From Andreesenia angusta (GTDB lineage Bacteria; Bacillota; Clostridia; Tissierellales; Gottschalkiaceae), in contig JAUNVB010000004.1 of the NCBI GenBank assembly GCA_030537835.1, forward strand, positions 1 to 64,000: a stretch of DNA of 64,000 nt. The letters are read 5' to 3'. The notes beneath the pieces are model-generated. The model had not been told where the DNA came from and did no database searches. It was given only the letters and a program-made list of their open reading frames with translations. How positions within the stretch are numbered: the stretch's first letter is position 1; the number at the start of each line of letters is the position of its first letter. Made by a program: the position numbers and the translations under genes. Below are positions 1-7,969 of the stretch, one piece after another.

Positions 1-51
1 ACCGTCACTGAAATTTGGTACGGCTAGAATATACTTTTTACCTTCTGACAT
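1..51 (-). CDS. Formiminotransferase (glutamate or glycine formimidoyltransferase), N-terminal 17 codons only
   Basis: Only the first 17 codons lie in the window; the gene runs off the left edge. The ATG (complement of 49-51) follows a strong ribosome site (AGGAGG). The peptide starts MSEGKKYILAVPNFSDG, matching the conserved start of formiminotransferases (typically ...VECVPNFSEGR...). These enzymes move a formimino group to tetrahydrofolate. In purine-fermenting clostridia the donor is formiminoglycine, in histidine degraders it is formiminoglutamate. The nearby cyclodeaminase and purine permease favour the purine role, which is inference. The call rests on a short peptide plus context. Confidence 0.7.
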   Translation of the reverse strand, partial: MSEGKKYILAVPNFSDG

Positions 52-456
52 TTAATATTACCTCCTAATTTTTATGTATCTGAATCTTAATATAGTTCAA
101 ATACTATTCGATTAAGTATTTGTATTTAACTTAGTAAAACTTTCTAATTTGTAATATAAGACGTAATTATTCTTTCTTTCAACTTGTAAATACATAATAA
201 CATAACCGAACTCATATTTCTTTATAATAATATAACAAAAAATAGACTATTTTTCAAATTTTACAGTCTTTTCTTGTATTCAATCCTTTTTTACTTTAAA
301 GCATTACATTATTTTCAGATTCATACTTTTAAGTATTAGGAACGATATCTGCCCTTTAATACTATAGAATAAACTAAATATGATGCTTTAAAATTTTTAA
401 CTCATTATATGAAAACTATATATTTCTTATGGGAAAATGTTTTCTTCTCATCCCTT
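52..456. other. Long AT-rich leader and promoter region of the formiminotransferase gene
   Basis: About 400 bases without a convincing gene. A short plus-strand reading frame from 409 runs antisense into the downstream regulator gene and has no ribosome site, so it is not called. The stretch contains the promoter at 229-257 and a leader of about 170 bases. I see no known riboswitch pattern in it. Confidence 0.5.
229..257 (-). promoter_or_regulatory. Sigma-A type promoter for the formiminotransferase gene, with a palindrome in its spacer
   Basis: On the minus strand, TTGAAA (252-257) and TATATT (229-234) are separated by exactly 17 bases. The spacer holds a perfect 8-base inverted repeat around A246 (AAAAATAG-A-CTATTTTT, 238-254), which could be an operator. 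Prediction from sequence only; AT-rich DNA yields chance matches. Confidence 0.45.
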
Positions 457-487
457 AAAAAAACCTTTTGTAAAAACTACACAAAAG
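457..487 (-). terminator. Terminator after the PucR-type regulator
   Basis: A 7-bp stem (ACAAAAG/CTTTTGT, 465-471 with 481-487) is followed on the minus strand by a run of T (complement of 457-463). It lies about 70 bases past the regulator's stop codon. The stem is low in GC, so confidence is moderate. Confidence 0.5.
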
Positions 488-554
488 ACTTTTTTGTAAT
501 AAACCGATATCACTTAATAATTATATCATACTTTTTATTTTTTGCCTGTTCAAT

Positions 555-2225
555 CTATGAAATCAATTTTTTAATTTTCAATGCGACATTTAAGTCTAGT
601 CTTTCTGACTCATTATCTAGAGACATCCCAGTTATCTCTTCTATTCTATGAACTCTATATAAAACCGTATTATAATGAGTGAATAGTTCATCAGACATTT
701 TCTTTAAATTTCCGTTATTATTAAAATACGATTCTAAGGTTCTTGTCAACTCTGTCGATTTGCTTTCATCGTAATCTACTAAAGGTTTTAAAGTCTCCTC
801 ATAAAATCTCCTAAGTTCATTTCCTAAGCAGTCTTGACTTAATAACTGATATATACCTAGTTTAGAAAAAATAGTAACTTTTCCATGATTTAGTATTTTT
901 CCTGTATCGATTGCAAATATTGAATCTAAATAGCTCTTTCGAAAATTGTTTATACCTTTATATATTCTACCTACACCTATACCGATATCGACATCTTCTA
1001 TTTCTAGTATTGCTTTTTCTAGATCTGGTAAAATATCTGCATGTCTCTTCTTCTCATAATCATAATTATCTTTATTAAAAGAAATTAGTATAGGAACTTG
1101 ATCCATCTTATTCCCTATTATACATTTTATATTTTTATTTGCGCTCAATACCTCTAATTTATCATTTAACTTAGAAATATATTGCTGAATAGATATAACA
1201 TTTTCATTTATATTTCCTTTTTTAAACATACCTCTGAGCTTTGCTGTTATACAAAAATAATAATCATCTTTTTTAAGATTAAAAAAGCCTATTCTATCTA
1301 TAGACTTTTTATTTCTCTTATCTTCTTCAGATATCAAATCCTCAATAAATTCTGATTTATATCTATTCTCTACTTCTTTAACGGACAATGCCTTTAGAAC
1401 TTCTAATGCTATTGTAGTAGATGCTATTTCCATCACCGACATCTCATATCCAGATAGAGGTGAATTAAGTCCCCATGCGAATATATGTCCATATACATTT
1501 TCATTAGCAATTATTGGAATTATAACTCTATCTATAACTTTTTCTTTTATAAACTCTTTCGTTTGGTGAATCTTTTTTTCTTTTCTAATATATCTATCGA
1601 GATAGAATGCATTCATACTTTTTTCTATAGTGATTTCAGTATAATCGTCAGCTGTACTATATTCTTTTATAAGTTTTTTAGGAAAATCTAATTTCAAAAT
1701 TATAGGATTTTTTATATTCTGACTTGTCAACTCTATTAATCCCTTTATATCCGTGCTTTTAAGCATAGCTTCCATAAACTGTTCATATATATTCTCAATC
1801 TTCTGAAGTAATAGGGATTGTCTGTCGAATATTTCTTTTAAAATTGGGGTTGTTATCTCAGATATGGATATATTTTCATCTATTTCAATTATAGGAAGAT
1901 TATTGTCATCCGCTATTTTTAAAAGCTGTTCTGGTAATTCATCTAGATAGGGCTTAACTTTTATTCCTATTGCTGCTAATGTTATGTCTTTAGCTTGCTT
2001 AATCAGTTCTTTCTGTTCATATATATCCATTTTATTTAATGCATAGCCTGTGGTTAAAAGAAACTCTCCTCCTTCAACCCATTTCATAACATCAGGATCA
2101 GCCATTACATTGACATTCGAGACAATATTTTGAAGACCTGAACCTCCAGCTAAAACTTTACTATTTTTCATTATATCCATGCTGAGAGTTTCTTCAACAG
2201 TTATACCTGTTCTATTAGTTGCCAA
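555..2225 (-). CDS. PucR family transcriptional regulator (purine catabolism type)
   Basis: A 556-residue protein with the PucR layout: an N-terminal PucR domain (about residues 8-125, with ...DPDVMKWVEGGEFLLTTGYAL...), a central GGDEF-like/CdaR-type region, and a C-terminal helix-turn-helix of the HTH_30 type (LKKMSDELFTHYNTVLYRVHRIEEITG). PucR proteins control purine or other nitrogen catabolism; the B. subtilis namesake activates the purine genes. It lies between the formiminotransferase and cyclodeaminase genes on the same strand, so it probably controls this cluster (inference). Start: TTG at 2225 behind AGGGGTGA; an ATG 16 codons in lacks a good ribosome site. The ligand cannot be read from sequence. 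Confidence 0.85.
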   Translation of the reverse strand: MATNRTGITVEETLSMDIMKNSKVLAGGSGLQNIVSNVNVMADPDVMKWVEGGEFLLTTGYALNKMDIYEQKELIKQAKDITLAAIGIKVKPYLDELPEQLLKIADDNNLPIIEIDENISISEITTPILKEIFDRQSLLLQKIENIYEQFMEAMLKSTDIKGLIELTSQNIKNPIILKLDFPKKLIKEYSTADDYTEITIEKSMNAFYLDRYIRKEKKIHQTKEFIKEKVIDRVIIPIIANENVYGHIFAWGLNSPLSGYEMSVMEIASTTIALEVLKALSVKEVENRYKSEFIEDLISEEDKRNKKSIDRIGFFNLKKDDYYFCITAKLRGMFKKGNINENVISIQQYISKLNDKLEVLSANKNIKCIIGNKMDQVPILISFNKDNYDYEKKRHADILPDLEKAILEIEDVDIGIGVGRIYKGINNFRKSYLDSIFAIDTGKILNHGKVTIFSKLGIYQLLSQDCLGNELRRFYEETLKPLVDYDESKSTELTRTLESYFNNNGNLKKMSDELFTHYNTVLYRVHRIEEITGMSLDNESERLDLNVALKIKKLIS

Positions 2226-2241
2226 AAAATCACCCCTAATA

Positions 2242-2271
2242 AAATAAAAGCACCATACGGTGCTTTTATTT
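2242..2271 (-). terminator. Terminator or attenuator between the cyclodeaminase and the PucR-type gene
   Basis: A 13-bp stem (AAATAAAAGCACC/GGTGCTTTTATTT) with a 4-base loop, followed on the minus strand by TTTTATT-rich sequence. It begins 8 bases after the cyclodeaminase stop and sits directly before the regulator start, so any read-through transcription of the regulator would have to pass it. Confidence 0.75.
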
Positions 2272-2279
2272 AGAATTTA

Positions 2280-2921
2280 TTATAGTAATGCTTCGTAAAC
2301 TATTTTAACAGCTTCGTCTCTTAAAGCTTTTGCTTCTTTAACTAGCTCGTCACACTCTTTTTTCATACTAGCAACATATTCTTCATCTTTTACATCGCCA
2401 AGATTTATAAGAACGTTAAATGCTGCTCCTTCAACTCCTGCACAAGCAAGTAATGCTCCTACACCAGCATCAGTTATAGCATTTTGATTTCCGTATACAG
2501 CTAATGGCTTAGAAAGCTTTAATATTTCTAATGAAGTTTTAGCTGCGTCTAGAGGTACAACTATTGCTTTCTTTATTCCTTCTTGCATAGCCTCTGATCT
2601 TGCTGACTTTTCTTCATCAGTTTCTTTAGGCATTTTTAATGCTGTCATGAAATCGTTAAAAGCATTAGTGTCTTCATCGATTAATTCATTTAGTCTTTTT
2701 ATTAGTGGCTTTGTAGCTGCTAAGCTATCATCTACTATTTTTTTCTCGTCATCAGAAAGAGATTCATATCTTTTTCTTCCTACTGTAAGCTCTCCAACCA
2801 TTGAAGTAAGAGCTGCACCTAGAGATGCTGTCAATGCTGCAACACTTCCACCACCTGGAGCTGGCTCATTGCTTGCAACTTGATCTACAAAATCTTTAAC
2901 TGTTTTATCTACTAATAACAT
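2280..2921 (-). CDS. fchA: Formiminotetrahydrofolate cyclodeaminase
   Basis: Converts 5-formimino-THF to 5,10-methenyl-THF plus ammonia. The 213-residue protein matches the FTCD C-terminal family along its length: VDQVASNEPAPGGGSVAALT near the N terminus (residues about 12-32), NAFNDFMTALKMP in the middle, and helical C-terminal repeats. Length is usual for the stand-alone bacterial form. ATG at 2921 follows GAGGAGG with good spacing; a TTG one codon upstream is too close to it. With the formiminotransferase it completes the formimino-to-THF step of purine or histidine breakdown, feeding the one-carbon pool used by the glycine cleavage and formate enzymes in the same window. Confidence 0.93.
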   Translation of the reverse strand: MLLVDKTVKDFVDQVASNEPAPGGGSVAALTASLGAALTSMVGELTVGRKRYESLSDDEKKIVDDSLAATKPLIKRLNELIDEDTNAFNDFMTALKMPKETDEEKSARSEAMQEGIKKAIVVPLDAAKTSLEILKLSKPLAVYGNQNAITDAGVGALLACAGVEGAAFNVLINLGDVKDEEYVASMKKECDELVKEAKALRDEAVKIVYEALL

Positions 2922-3117
2922 CAATCTTCCTCCTCATATACATATTATGTATATTCTTTATAATAATTTCAGTTTATCATATTATTCCTTTAAAGTCCAA
3001 TATAAAAAAAGAATATAATATCTAATTAAAATAATTTTTTTATAAAATTGTTTCAATTAATCATTCTTGGGTAGTTATTTCATTAAATACAATATTATAT
3101 TTAAAGAGGTGAGATTT

Positions 3118-4473
3118 ATGTCAAGTTATCAAAAAACCAGCTCTAATCTTTTATATGGAGTTGAAGACAAACCTAAGCTGTCGGTTTCAATAATACTTGC
3201 TATCCAAAATATTTTAACAGCTTTTGGAGGTATAGTTGCAGTACCCCTAGCTATAGGTAAAGCGGCTGGTGTCGATGTAGCTGATACTGCCTTTCTAGTT
3301 AGTGCAACAATGATAGGTGGAGGTATTACGACTCTTTTACAATCTATAGGAGTTGGTCCTAAAAGATTTAAAATTGGTGCTAGAGTTCCTGTGCTAATGG
3401 GTACAGATTCTACATTCGTATCACCTGGAATAATAGTTGTAGGCATGGGAGGACTACCTGCCTATTTTGGAGCTACTATATTGGGATCTTTTATAGAAAT
3501 AATTCTGAGTAGATTCTTAAAAGTTATAATGAAATTTTTCCCACCACTTGTTACTGGTACTGTTGTTACATTAATAGGTATGACTTTAATACCTGTAGCA
3601 ATAATATGGTCAGGTGGAGGAGACCCTTCAGCTGCTGATTTTGGAAGCCTTCAAAATTTCCTAATATCTATTATGGTATTATTAATAATAGTTTTCCTAA
3701 ATAGATATGGTAAAGGAATTCTTGGAAGTTCAGCAGTGCTAATAGGAATAGTAATTGGTTATATAGTGTGTATACCTATGGGACTCATAGATTTTACATC
3801 TTTTAAAGAAGCAGGATTTTTAGAATTACCTAAAATTCTTCATTTTGGTGTTGATTTCAGTCCTAAATATGTAATACCTTTTATTGCAGCATATCTCGTT
3901 ACAACTATTGAAACTGTTGGTGTTTTAAAAGCAGTTGGAGAAGCATCAGAAGAAGATTTATCAGATCAAAGAATAGCGGATGGTGTGCTTTGTGATGGTA
4001 TAGGTAGTTTAATAGCAGGATTTATTGGCTCAGGTCCTAATACCTCATTTAGTCAGAATGTTGGATTAATACCATTGACTAAAGTTGCTAGTAGACATGT
4101 TGCTACAGTGGCAGGAGTTGTGCTTATAATACTTGGAATATTCCCTAAACTAAGTACATTAATCGCTATAATGCCATCTCCGGTTCTTGGAGGAGCAGGA
4201 CTTTTAATGTTCGGAGTAGTTGGTGCTTCAGGAATAAGAACTCTTAGTAGAGTAAAAATGGATAATAGAAATCTACTGATTATTGCAACTTCTTTAGGAA
4301 TTGGTATCGGTGTTTCTGTTTTCCCAGATTATGTTAAATCATTACCTGGAGTATTAAACTCTATTTTTTCTTCAGGTATATCTGCAGGAACTGTGGTTGC
4401 ATTAATTTTAAATATAGTTTTAAAAGAAGAAGAAACTACAGAAGAAGAAGTTTCCGATATGAATTTAATGTAG
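3118..4473 (+). CDS. Xanthine/uracil-type permease (NCS2 family)
   Basis: A 451-residue, highly hydrophobic membrane protein with about 12-14 predicted membrane segments. The NCS2/NAT signature QNVGLIPLT follows FIGSGPNTSFS, the substrate-binding region of nucleobase transporters; an early AVPLAIGKAAG segment also fits. Likely imports xanthine or urate by ion symport. It is transcribed away from fchA across a 196-base divergent gap, and the purine catabolism neighbours support a purine substrate over uracil (inference). Start ATG 3118 follows AGAGGTGA; an in-frame start 17 codons upstream lacks a ribosome site. No purine riboswitch was seen in the leader. Confidence 0.88.
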   Translation: MSSYQKTSSNLLYGVEDKPKLSVSIILAIQNILTAFGGIVAVPLAIGKAAGVDVADTAFLVSATMIGGGITTLLQSIGVGPKRFKIGARVPVLMGTDSTFVSPGIIVVGMGGLPAYFGATILGSFIEIILSRFLKVIMKFFPPLVTGTVVTLIGMTLIPVAIIWSGGGDPSAADFGSLQNFLISIMVLLIIVFLNRYGKGILGSSAVLIGIVIGYIVCIPMGLIDFTSFKEAGFLELPKILHFGVDFSPKYVIPFIAAYLVTTIETVGVLKAVGEASEEDLSDQRIADGVLCDGIGSLIAGFIGSGPNTSFSQNVGLIPLTKVASRHVATVAGVVLIILGIFPKLSTLIAIMPSPVLGGAGLLMFGVVGASGIRTLSRVKMDNRNLLIIATSLGIGIGVSVFPDYVKSLPGVLNSIFSSGISAGTVVALILNIVLKEEETTEEEVSDMNLM

Positions 4474-4516
4474 ATATAATTTCGTAATTTTAATAAAATA
4501 CATTTTTAATAAATTA

Positions 4517-4545
4517 AATAGAGCTTCCATTATGGAAGCTCTATT
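4517..4545. terminator. Bidirectional terminator between the permease and the MOSC gene
   Basis: Perfect 12-bp stem AATAGAGCTTCC/GGAAGCTCTATT with a 5-base loop, lying between two convergent genes. Its right arm forms the last codons of the MOSC gene, whose stop codon starts in the loop. Flanking sequence is A/T-rich on both sides. Confidence 0.8.
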
Positions 4546-4964
4546 TCTATCTTATCACCTTTTTTTATTTCCCCACCTTTTATAATTTTTGTAAATATGC
4601 CTTCATTAGGCATTACACAAGTTCCTACAGTTTTCCCTATATTGCACATAGTATGACATTCTTTTCCTATCTGAGTGACTTCCTGAACAGTTTCGCCAAT
4701 TTTCAATACTGTACCTACTGGTAAGGTATGAAGCTCTATGCCTTCTGTAGTTAAGTTTTCTCCAAATGCACCTATAGGAAGATCTTTTATACCTTGCTCT
4801 TCCATTCTATGATAACTTTCTATTGCTAATAAACTAACTTGTCTATGCCATTTTCCCGCATGTGCATCATTCTCTAGACCGAAATCTTCTATAAATTTTC
4901 CACTACCTATTGGCTCTTTCTTTATGCCCTTTTTATCACTTCTATTAACCTCTAATATCTTCAT
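4530..4964 (-). CDS. MOSC domain protein (Moco-sulfurase C-terminal type)
   Basis: A small stand-alone MOSC protein of 144 residues. Visible features are DFGLENDAHAGKWHRQVSLLA, the MOSC core near residues 30-50, then AFGENLTTEGIELHTLPVGT, and a conserved cysteine region CHTMCNIGKTVGTCVM. MOSC domains bind sulfur or the molybdenum cofactor and are common in Moco gene clusters, where stand-alone members have no firmly proven role. It follows moaC and a cation efflux gene on the same strand, about 40 bases downstream. ATG 4964 is preferred because the protein then starts MKILEVN, as is usual; an upstream TTG abuts its ribosome site. Confidence 0.85.
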   Translation of the reverse strand: MKILEVNRSDKKGIKKEPIGSGKFIEDFGLENDAHAGKWHRQVSLLAIESYHRMEEQGIKDLPIGAFGENLTTEGIELHTLPVGTVLKIGETVQEVTQIGKECHTMCNIGKTVGTCVMPNEGIFTKIIKGGEIKKGDKIEIELP

Positions 4965-5007
4965 ATTTTCTTTCAACCTCAACACCTTCTATCGATTAAA
5001 TTTATAT

Positions 5008-6195
5008 CTATATCAATACAATTCTTTCACTTTTATATATTAAAGTATTAACTATCAGATTGTAATCTGGATTCTTCTCTTTAACCTTTTCCTTTAACTC
5101 TCCGATAATTTCACTCTCTTTCTTATTTTCTAATTCTCTTGGCACTACTAAATCAAATATTATATTAGTTCTTTTCCTAATGCTAGTAACCCTAAGTGAT
5201 CTTATTTTATATTCAGGATTAACATTTTTTAAAATATTTATAAAATCTTTTTTTACTTTCATAACTTTCTCTGCATCAGTAAACATGGGTTCAACATGAA
5301 TTACTATATCTATATCTAACTTTTCTTTTATATCTTCTTCAATCTCATCTATAGATAGATAAGCTTCCGATATATCTATATAATCTGGAACTTCTGCGTG
5401 AATAGATGCTATTCTTCTACCTGGTCCATAATCATGAACTTTAAGTTCATGAGTCCCTATAATATTTTCCCCTGACAATACTATTTCATTTATCTTTTTT
5501 ATTAATTCTTCATCAGGAGAAAGGCCTAATAATAAGCTTATAGTTTCCTTCGCTATAGAATATCCTGTATATAATATCAATATAGATACTATAGAACCAA
5601 CTAAACCATCAATATTTAAATTAAAAAAATGACCTATTATCAAAGCTATGACTATAGCTAGTGTCGCATATACATCACTTATACTATCCATTGCTGTCGC
5701 CTTCATCATAGATGAGTTTATCTTTTCACCTATATATTTATTATAGGAATAGATCCATATCTTTATGAATACGGATAATGACAATATTATCATAGATATA
5801 TAACTAAATACTAGTTCTTCTGGATTGATTATCTTTTTGATAGATGATGTAAATAACTGAAATCCTACTAAAATAACTATCATAGATATTATTAAAGAAG
5901 ATACATATTCAATCCTTCCGTGTCCCATAGGATGATCTTGATCTGGAGGACTATTACTCATCCTAGCGCCTATAATAGTTATTATAAAAGAACCTAAATC
6001 TGTTAAATTATTAAATGCGTCTGAAATAACAGCAATACTATTAATTAGATATCCTATTATGAGTTTTATAATAAATAAAAGTAAATTTAATATTACTCCT
6101 AGTACACCTGATAAAATCCCATATTTCTCTCTGACATATTTATCTTCTACATCTTCATAATTCTTTATATATTTTCTAATCAATATATTTATCAT
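5008..6195 (-). CDS. Cation diffusion facilitator (CDF) family efflux transporter
   Basis: A 395-residue membrane protein with about six transmembrane helices in the first 215 residues and a cytoplasmic C-terminal dimerisation domain. CDF hallmarks are the metal-site motif SDAFNNLTD in helix II, HPMGHGRIEY between helices, and AMDSISD in helix V. These proteins export divalent cations (Zn, Mn, Fe, Co) against protons. The C-terminal part is longer than in the minimal family member, with a second ferredoxin-like stretch. It starts 2 bases after moaC and is followed by the MOSC gene, so it is part of a cofactor operon. The metal is unknown. Confidence 0.9.
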   Translation of the reverse strand: MINILIRKYIKNYEDVEDKYVREKYGILSGVLGVILNLLLFIIKLIIGYLINSIAVISDAFNNLTDLGSFIITIIGARMSNSPPDQDHPMGHGRIEYVSSLIISMIVILVGFQLFTSSIKKIINPEELVFSYISMIILSLSVFIKIWIYSYNKYIGEKINSSMMKATAMDSISDVYATLAIVIALIIGHFFNLNIDGLVGSIVSILILYTGYSIAKETISLLLGLSPDEELIKKINEIVLSGENIIGTHELKVHDYGPGRRIASIHAEVPDYIDISEAYLSIDEIEEDIKEKLDIDIVIHVEPMFTDAEKVMKVKKDFINILKNVNPEYKIRSLRVTSIRKRTNIIFDLVVPRELENKKESEIIGELKEKVKEKNPDYNLIVNTLIYKSERIVLI

Positions 6196-6197
6196 AT

Positions 6198-6665
6198 TTA
6201 CACCCTCATATAATCCCCTGATTTACCTCCAGATTTTTTGAGAAGTCTTATATTTTGAATTTCCATATCTTTATTTATGCTCTTACACATATCATATATA
6301 GTCAATGCGGCAATTGATACTCCTGTAATTGCTTCTATTTCGACTCCTGTTTTGCCAAAAGTCTTAACTTCTGATTGTATATATATGCCTTCTTCCTCTA
6401 ATTTAAATCTTATATCTGCTCCTGTTAAAAATATATTATGGCACATAGGAATTAAATCACTAGTTTTCTTAATTCCCATTATTCCACCTATCTGTGCAAC
6501 AGATAAAACATCGCCTTTTTTTATATTTCCATCTACAATTCTATCTAATATCTCTCTATCCATTTTTATGAAACCTTCTGCTATAGCAGTTCTTTTGGTT
6601 TCTTTTTTATCGGTAACCTCAACCATTCTTGCTCTTCCTTCTTCATTAAAATGAGTAAAATCCAT
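6198..6665 (-). CDS. moaC: Cyclic pyranopterin monophosphate synthase MoaC
   Basis: Second enzyme of molybdopterin synthesis; with MoaA it turns GTP into cyclic pyranopterin monophosphate. The 155-residue protein carries [16 protein letters not shown] near the start, the catalytic stretch [45 protein letters not shown] and a KSGGKSGDY end, all diagnostic of MoaC. The length is normal. It is the first gene of a three-gene operon (moaC, CDF transporter, MOSC). A ribosome site GAGG lies seven bases before ATG 6665. Confidence 0.97.
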   Translation of the reverse strand: MDFTHFNEEGRARMVEVTDKKETKRTAIAEGFIKMDREILDRIVDGNIKKGDVLSVAQIGGIMGIKKTSDLIPMCHNIFLTGADIRFKLEEEGIYIQSEVKTFGKTGVEIEAITGVSIAALTIYDMCKSINKDMEIQNIRLLKKSGGKSGDYMRV

Positions 6666-6780
6666 TTTAAAACCTCCTCATATCTATATTATATCACATT
6701 TATCATCATTGTTTTTATATTATAATACTCTAAACATTTTTTAATTAAACAGTGGTAGAATTATAAAAGGGGGTGTTCTG

Positions 6781-6933
6781 ATGAAGTTTAAACTTATAAG
6801 CTCAAGAAATGCATCTGAATTCGAAAAATTAATAAATTCATTCATTTCTAATAATAAAATAGAGAGAATAGAGTATAATACTGTTTCAGATGATGGATTC
6901 GTTATTTTCATTGCTTATATAGAATATTCATAA
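6781..6933 (+). CDS. Small protein of 50 residues, unknown function
   Basis: A short gene of 50 codons with a good ribosome site (GGGGGTG, five bases before ATG) and a strong hairpin just after the stop, which argues for real expression. The protein (MKFKLISSRNASEFEKLINS...) is not membrane-bound and has the look of a small alpha/beta fold. The spacing of hydrophobic residues vaguely recalls small Cse60-type sporulation proteins, but I cannot confirm it. It is a plus-strand gene isolated between two minus-strand Moco operons. Confidence 0.6.
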   Translation: MKFKLISSRNASEFEKLINSFISNNKIERIEYNTVSDDGFVIFIAYIEYS

Positions 6934-6938
6934 ATTAA

Positions 6939-6980
6939 AGCATCAGATATTGAACTATATCTCTTCAATACTCTGATGCT
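6939..6980. terminator. Bidirectional terminator between the small gene and moaA
   Basis: A two-part hairpin: outer stem AGCATCAGA/TCTGATGCT (9 bp, perfect) and inner stem TATTGAA/TTCAATA, with a 9-base loop. It stands between convergent genes, 6 bases after the small gene's stop and about 20 bases past the moaA stop. There is no long T run, so termination may be weak or the hairpin may protect the 3' ends. Confidence 0.65.
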
Positions 6981-7000
6981 ATACCGATTCCTATTTGATT

Positions 7001-7957
7001 TTATCCGCCAATTGTCGACATACTCTTGCTCACGAAATCACCATCTTCTAAATGATGTTCCTCAGGCTTTTTTAAAATCGTCTTTATCAAAAACTCTTTT
7101 AATTCTTCATAATTATCAAGATGTGGTTTTAAGTCTATCTCTTCATTAGAGTGAAGACATAATTTTAAAAATCCTTTAGAAGTCAGTCTTATTCTATTGC
7201 AGTCTTTGCAAAATTTACAGGTTACAGGTTTTATAATACCTACCTTACCTTTAGCACCTGGTAATTTATAATATATAGCCGGTGAAGATGGATCATCTCT
7301 TTTAGTTGGCTCTAATTCTTTTACCTTTTCAAGAACTATATCTCCACTTATTGTATTTTTATCTTTAAGATTCAACACTTCTCCAATAGGCATCAATTCA
7401 ATAAAGCGCACATCTATTTTTCTAAATCTCGTAAGCTCAACTAAATCTCTTATCTCATCAATATTGAATCCATCTATTAAAACTGCATTAATTTTTATAG
7501 GAGTAAGATTTAGTTCTTCCATTTTTTTAATACCCTTTAAAACTTTATCTAAATCTCCTCCTCTAGTGATTTCAGAATATTTCTTTGGATCTAATGTATC
7601 AAGACTTATATTCACTCTATCAAGTCCTGCATTTTTTAAATCTTCAGCATATTCTTCTAGAAGAATTCCATTCGTAGTCATAGTTATCTCATCTATATTC
7701 TCAAGCTTATTTATATTTTTTATAAAATCTATAATATCTCTTTTTACAAGAGGTTCTCCTCCTGTTATTCTTACTTTGTTTACACCTAGCTCTGAAAAAG
7801 CCTTAGTTATAGTGTAAAAATCTTCAAAACTCAATATATTTTCATGTTCTGATTTACATATTCCAGATGCCGGCATACAATATTGACATCTTAAATTGCA
7901 TAAATCTGTAATAGATATCCTCAAATAATTAATTTCTCTACCAAATGAGTCTTGCAA
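7001..7957 (-). CDS. moaA: GTP 3',8-cyclase MoaA (radical SAM)
   Basis: First enzyme of molybdopterin synthesis. The radical-SAM CX3CX2C motif is at Cys20, Cys24 and Cys27 (DLCNLRCQYCMPA). The second cluster motif CX2CX13C is in KDCNRIRLTSKGFLKLC and its preceding cysteines, and the C terminus ends in the conserved Gly-Gly. The 318-residue length is typical. The gene is last in the tupABC-moeA-moeA-moaA run, 12 bases after the second moeA. Start is TTG 7957 with the ribosome site AGGTGG. MoaD and MoaE are not in this window. Confidence 0.97.
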   Translation of the reverse strand: MQDSFGREINYLRISITDLCNLRCQYCMPASGICKSEHENILSFEDFYTITKAFSELGVNKVRITGGEPLVKRDIIDFIKNINKLENIDEITMTTNGILLEEYAEDLKNAGLDRVNISLDTLDPKKYSEITRGGDLDKVLKGIKKMEELNLTPIKINAVLIDGFNIDEIRDLVELTRFRKIDVRFIELMPIGEVLNLKDKNTISGDIVLEKVKELEPTKRDDPSSPAIYYKLPGAKGKVGIIKPVTCKFCKDCNRIRLTSKGFLKLCLHSNEEIDLKPHLDNYEELKEFLIKTILKKPEEHHLEDGDFVSKSMSTIGG

Positions 7958-7969
7958 AAGACCACCTAC

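Noticed and set aside
409-651. Plus-strand reading frame of 80 codons
   Set aside because: It overlaps the end of the PucR-type gene in antisense, has no ribosome site and is rich in F/I/L/K as expected from AT-rich DNA.
2922-3117. Purine or xanthine riboswitch before the xanthine permease
   Set aside because: No purine-aptamer core sequence or matching stem-loops were found in the divergent gap; the same holds for 50873-50991 before the guanine permease.
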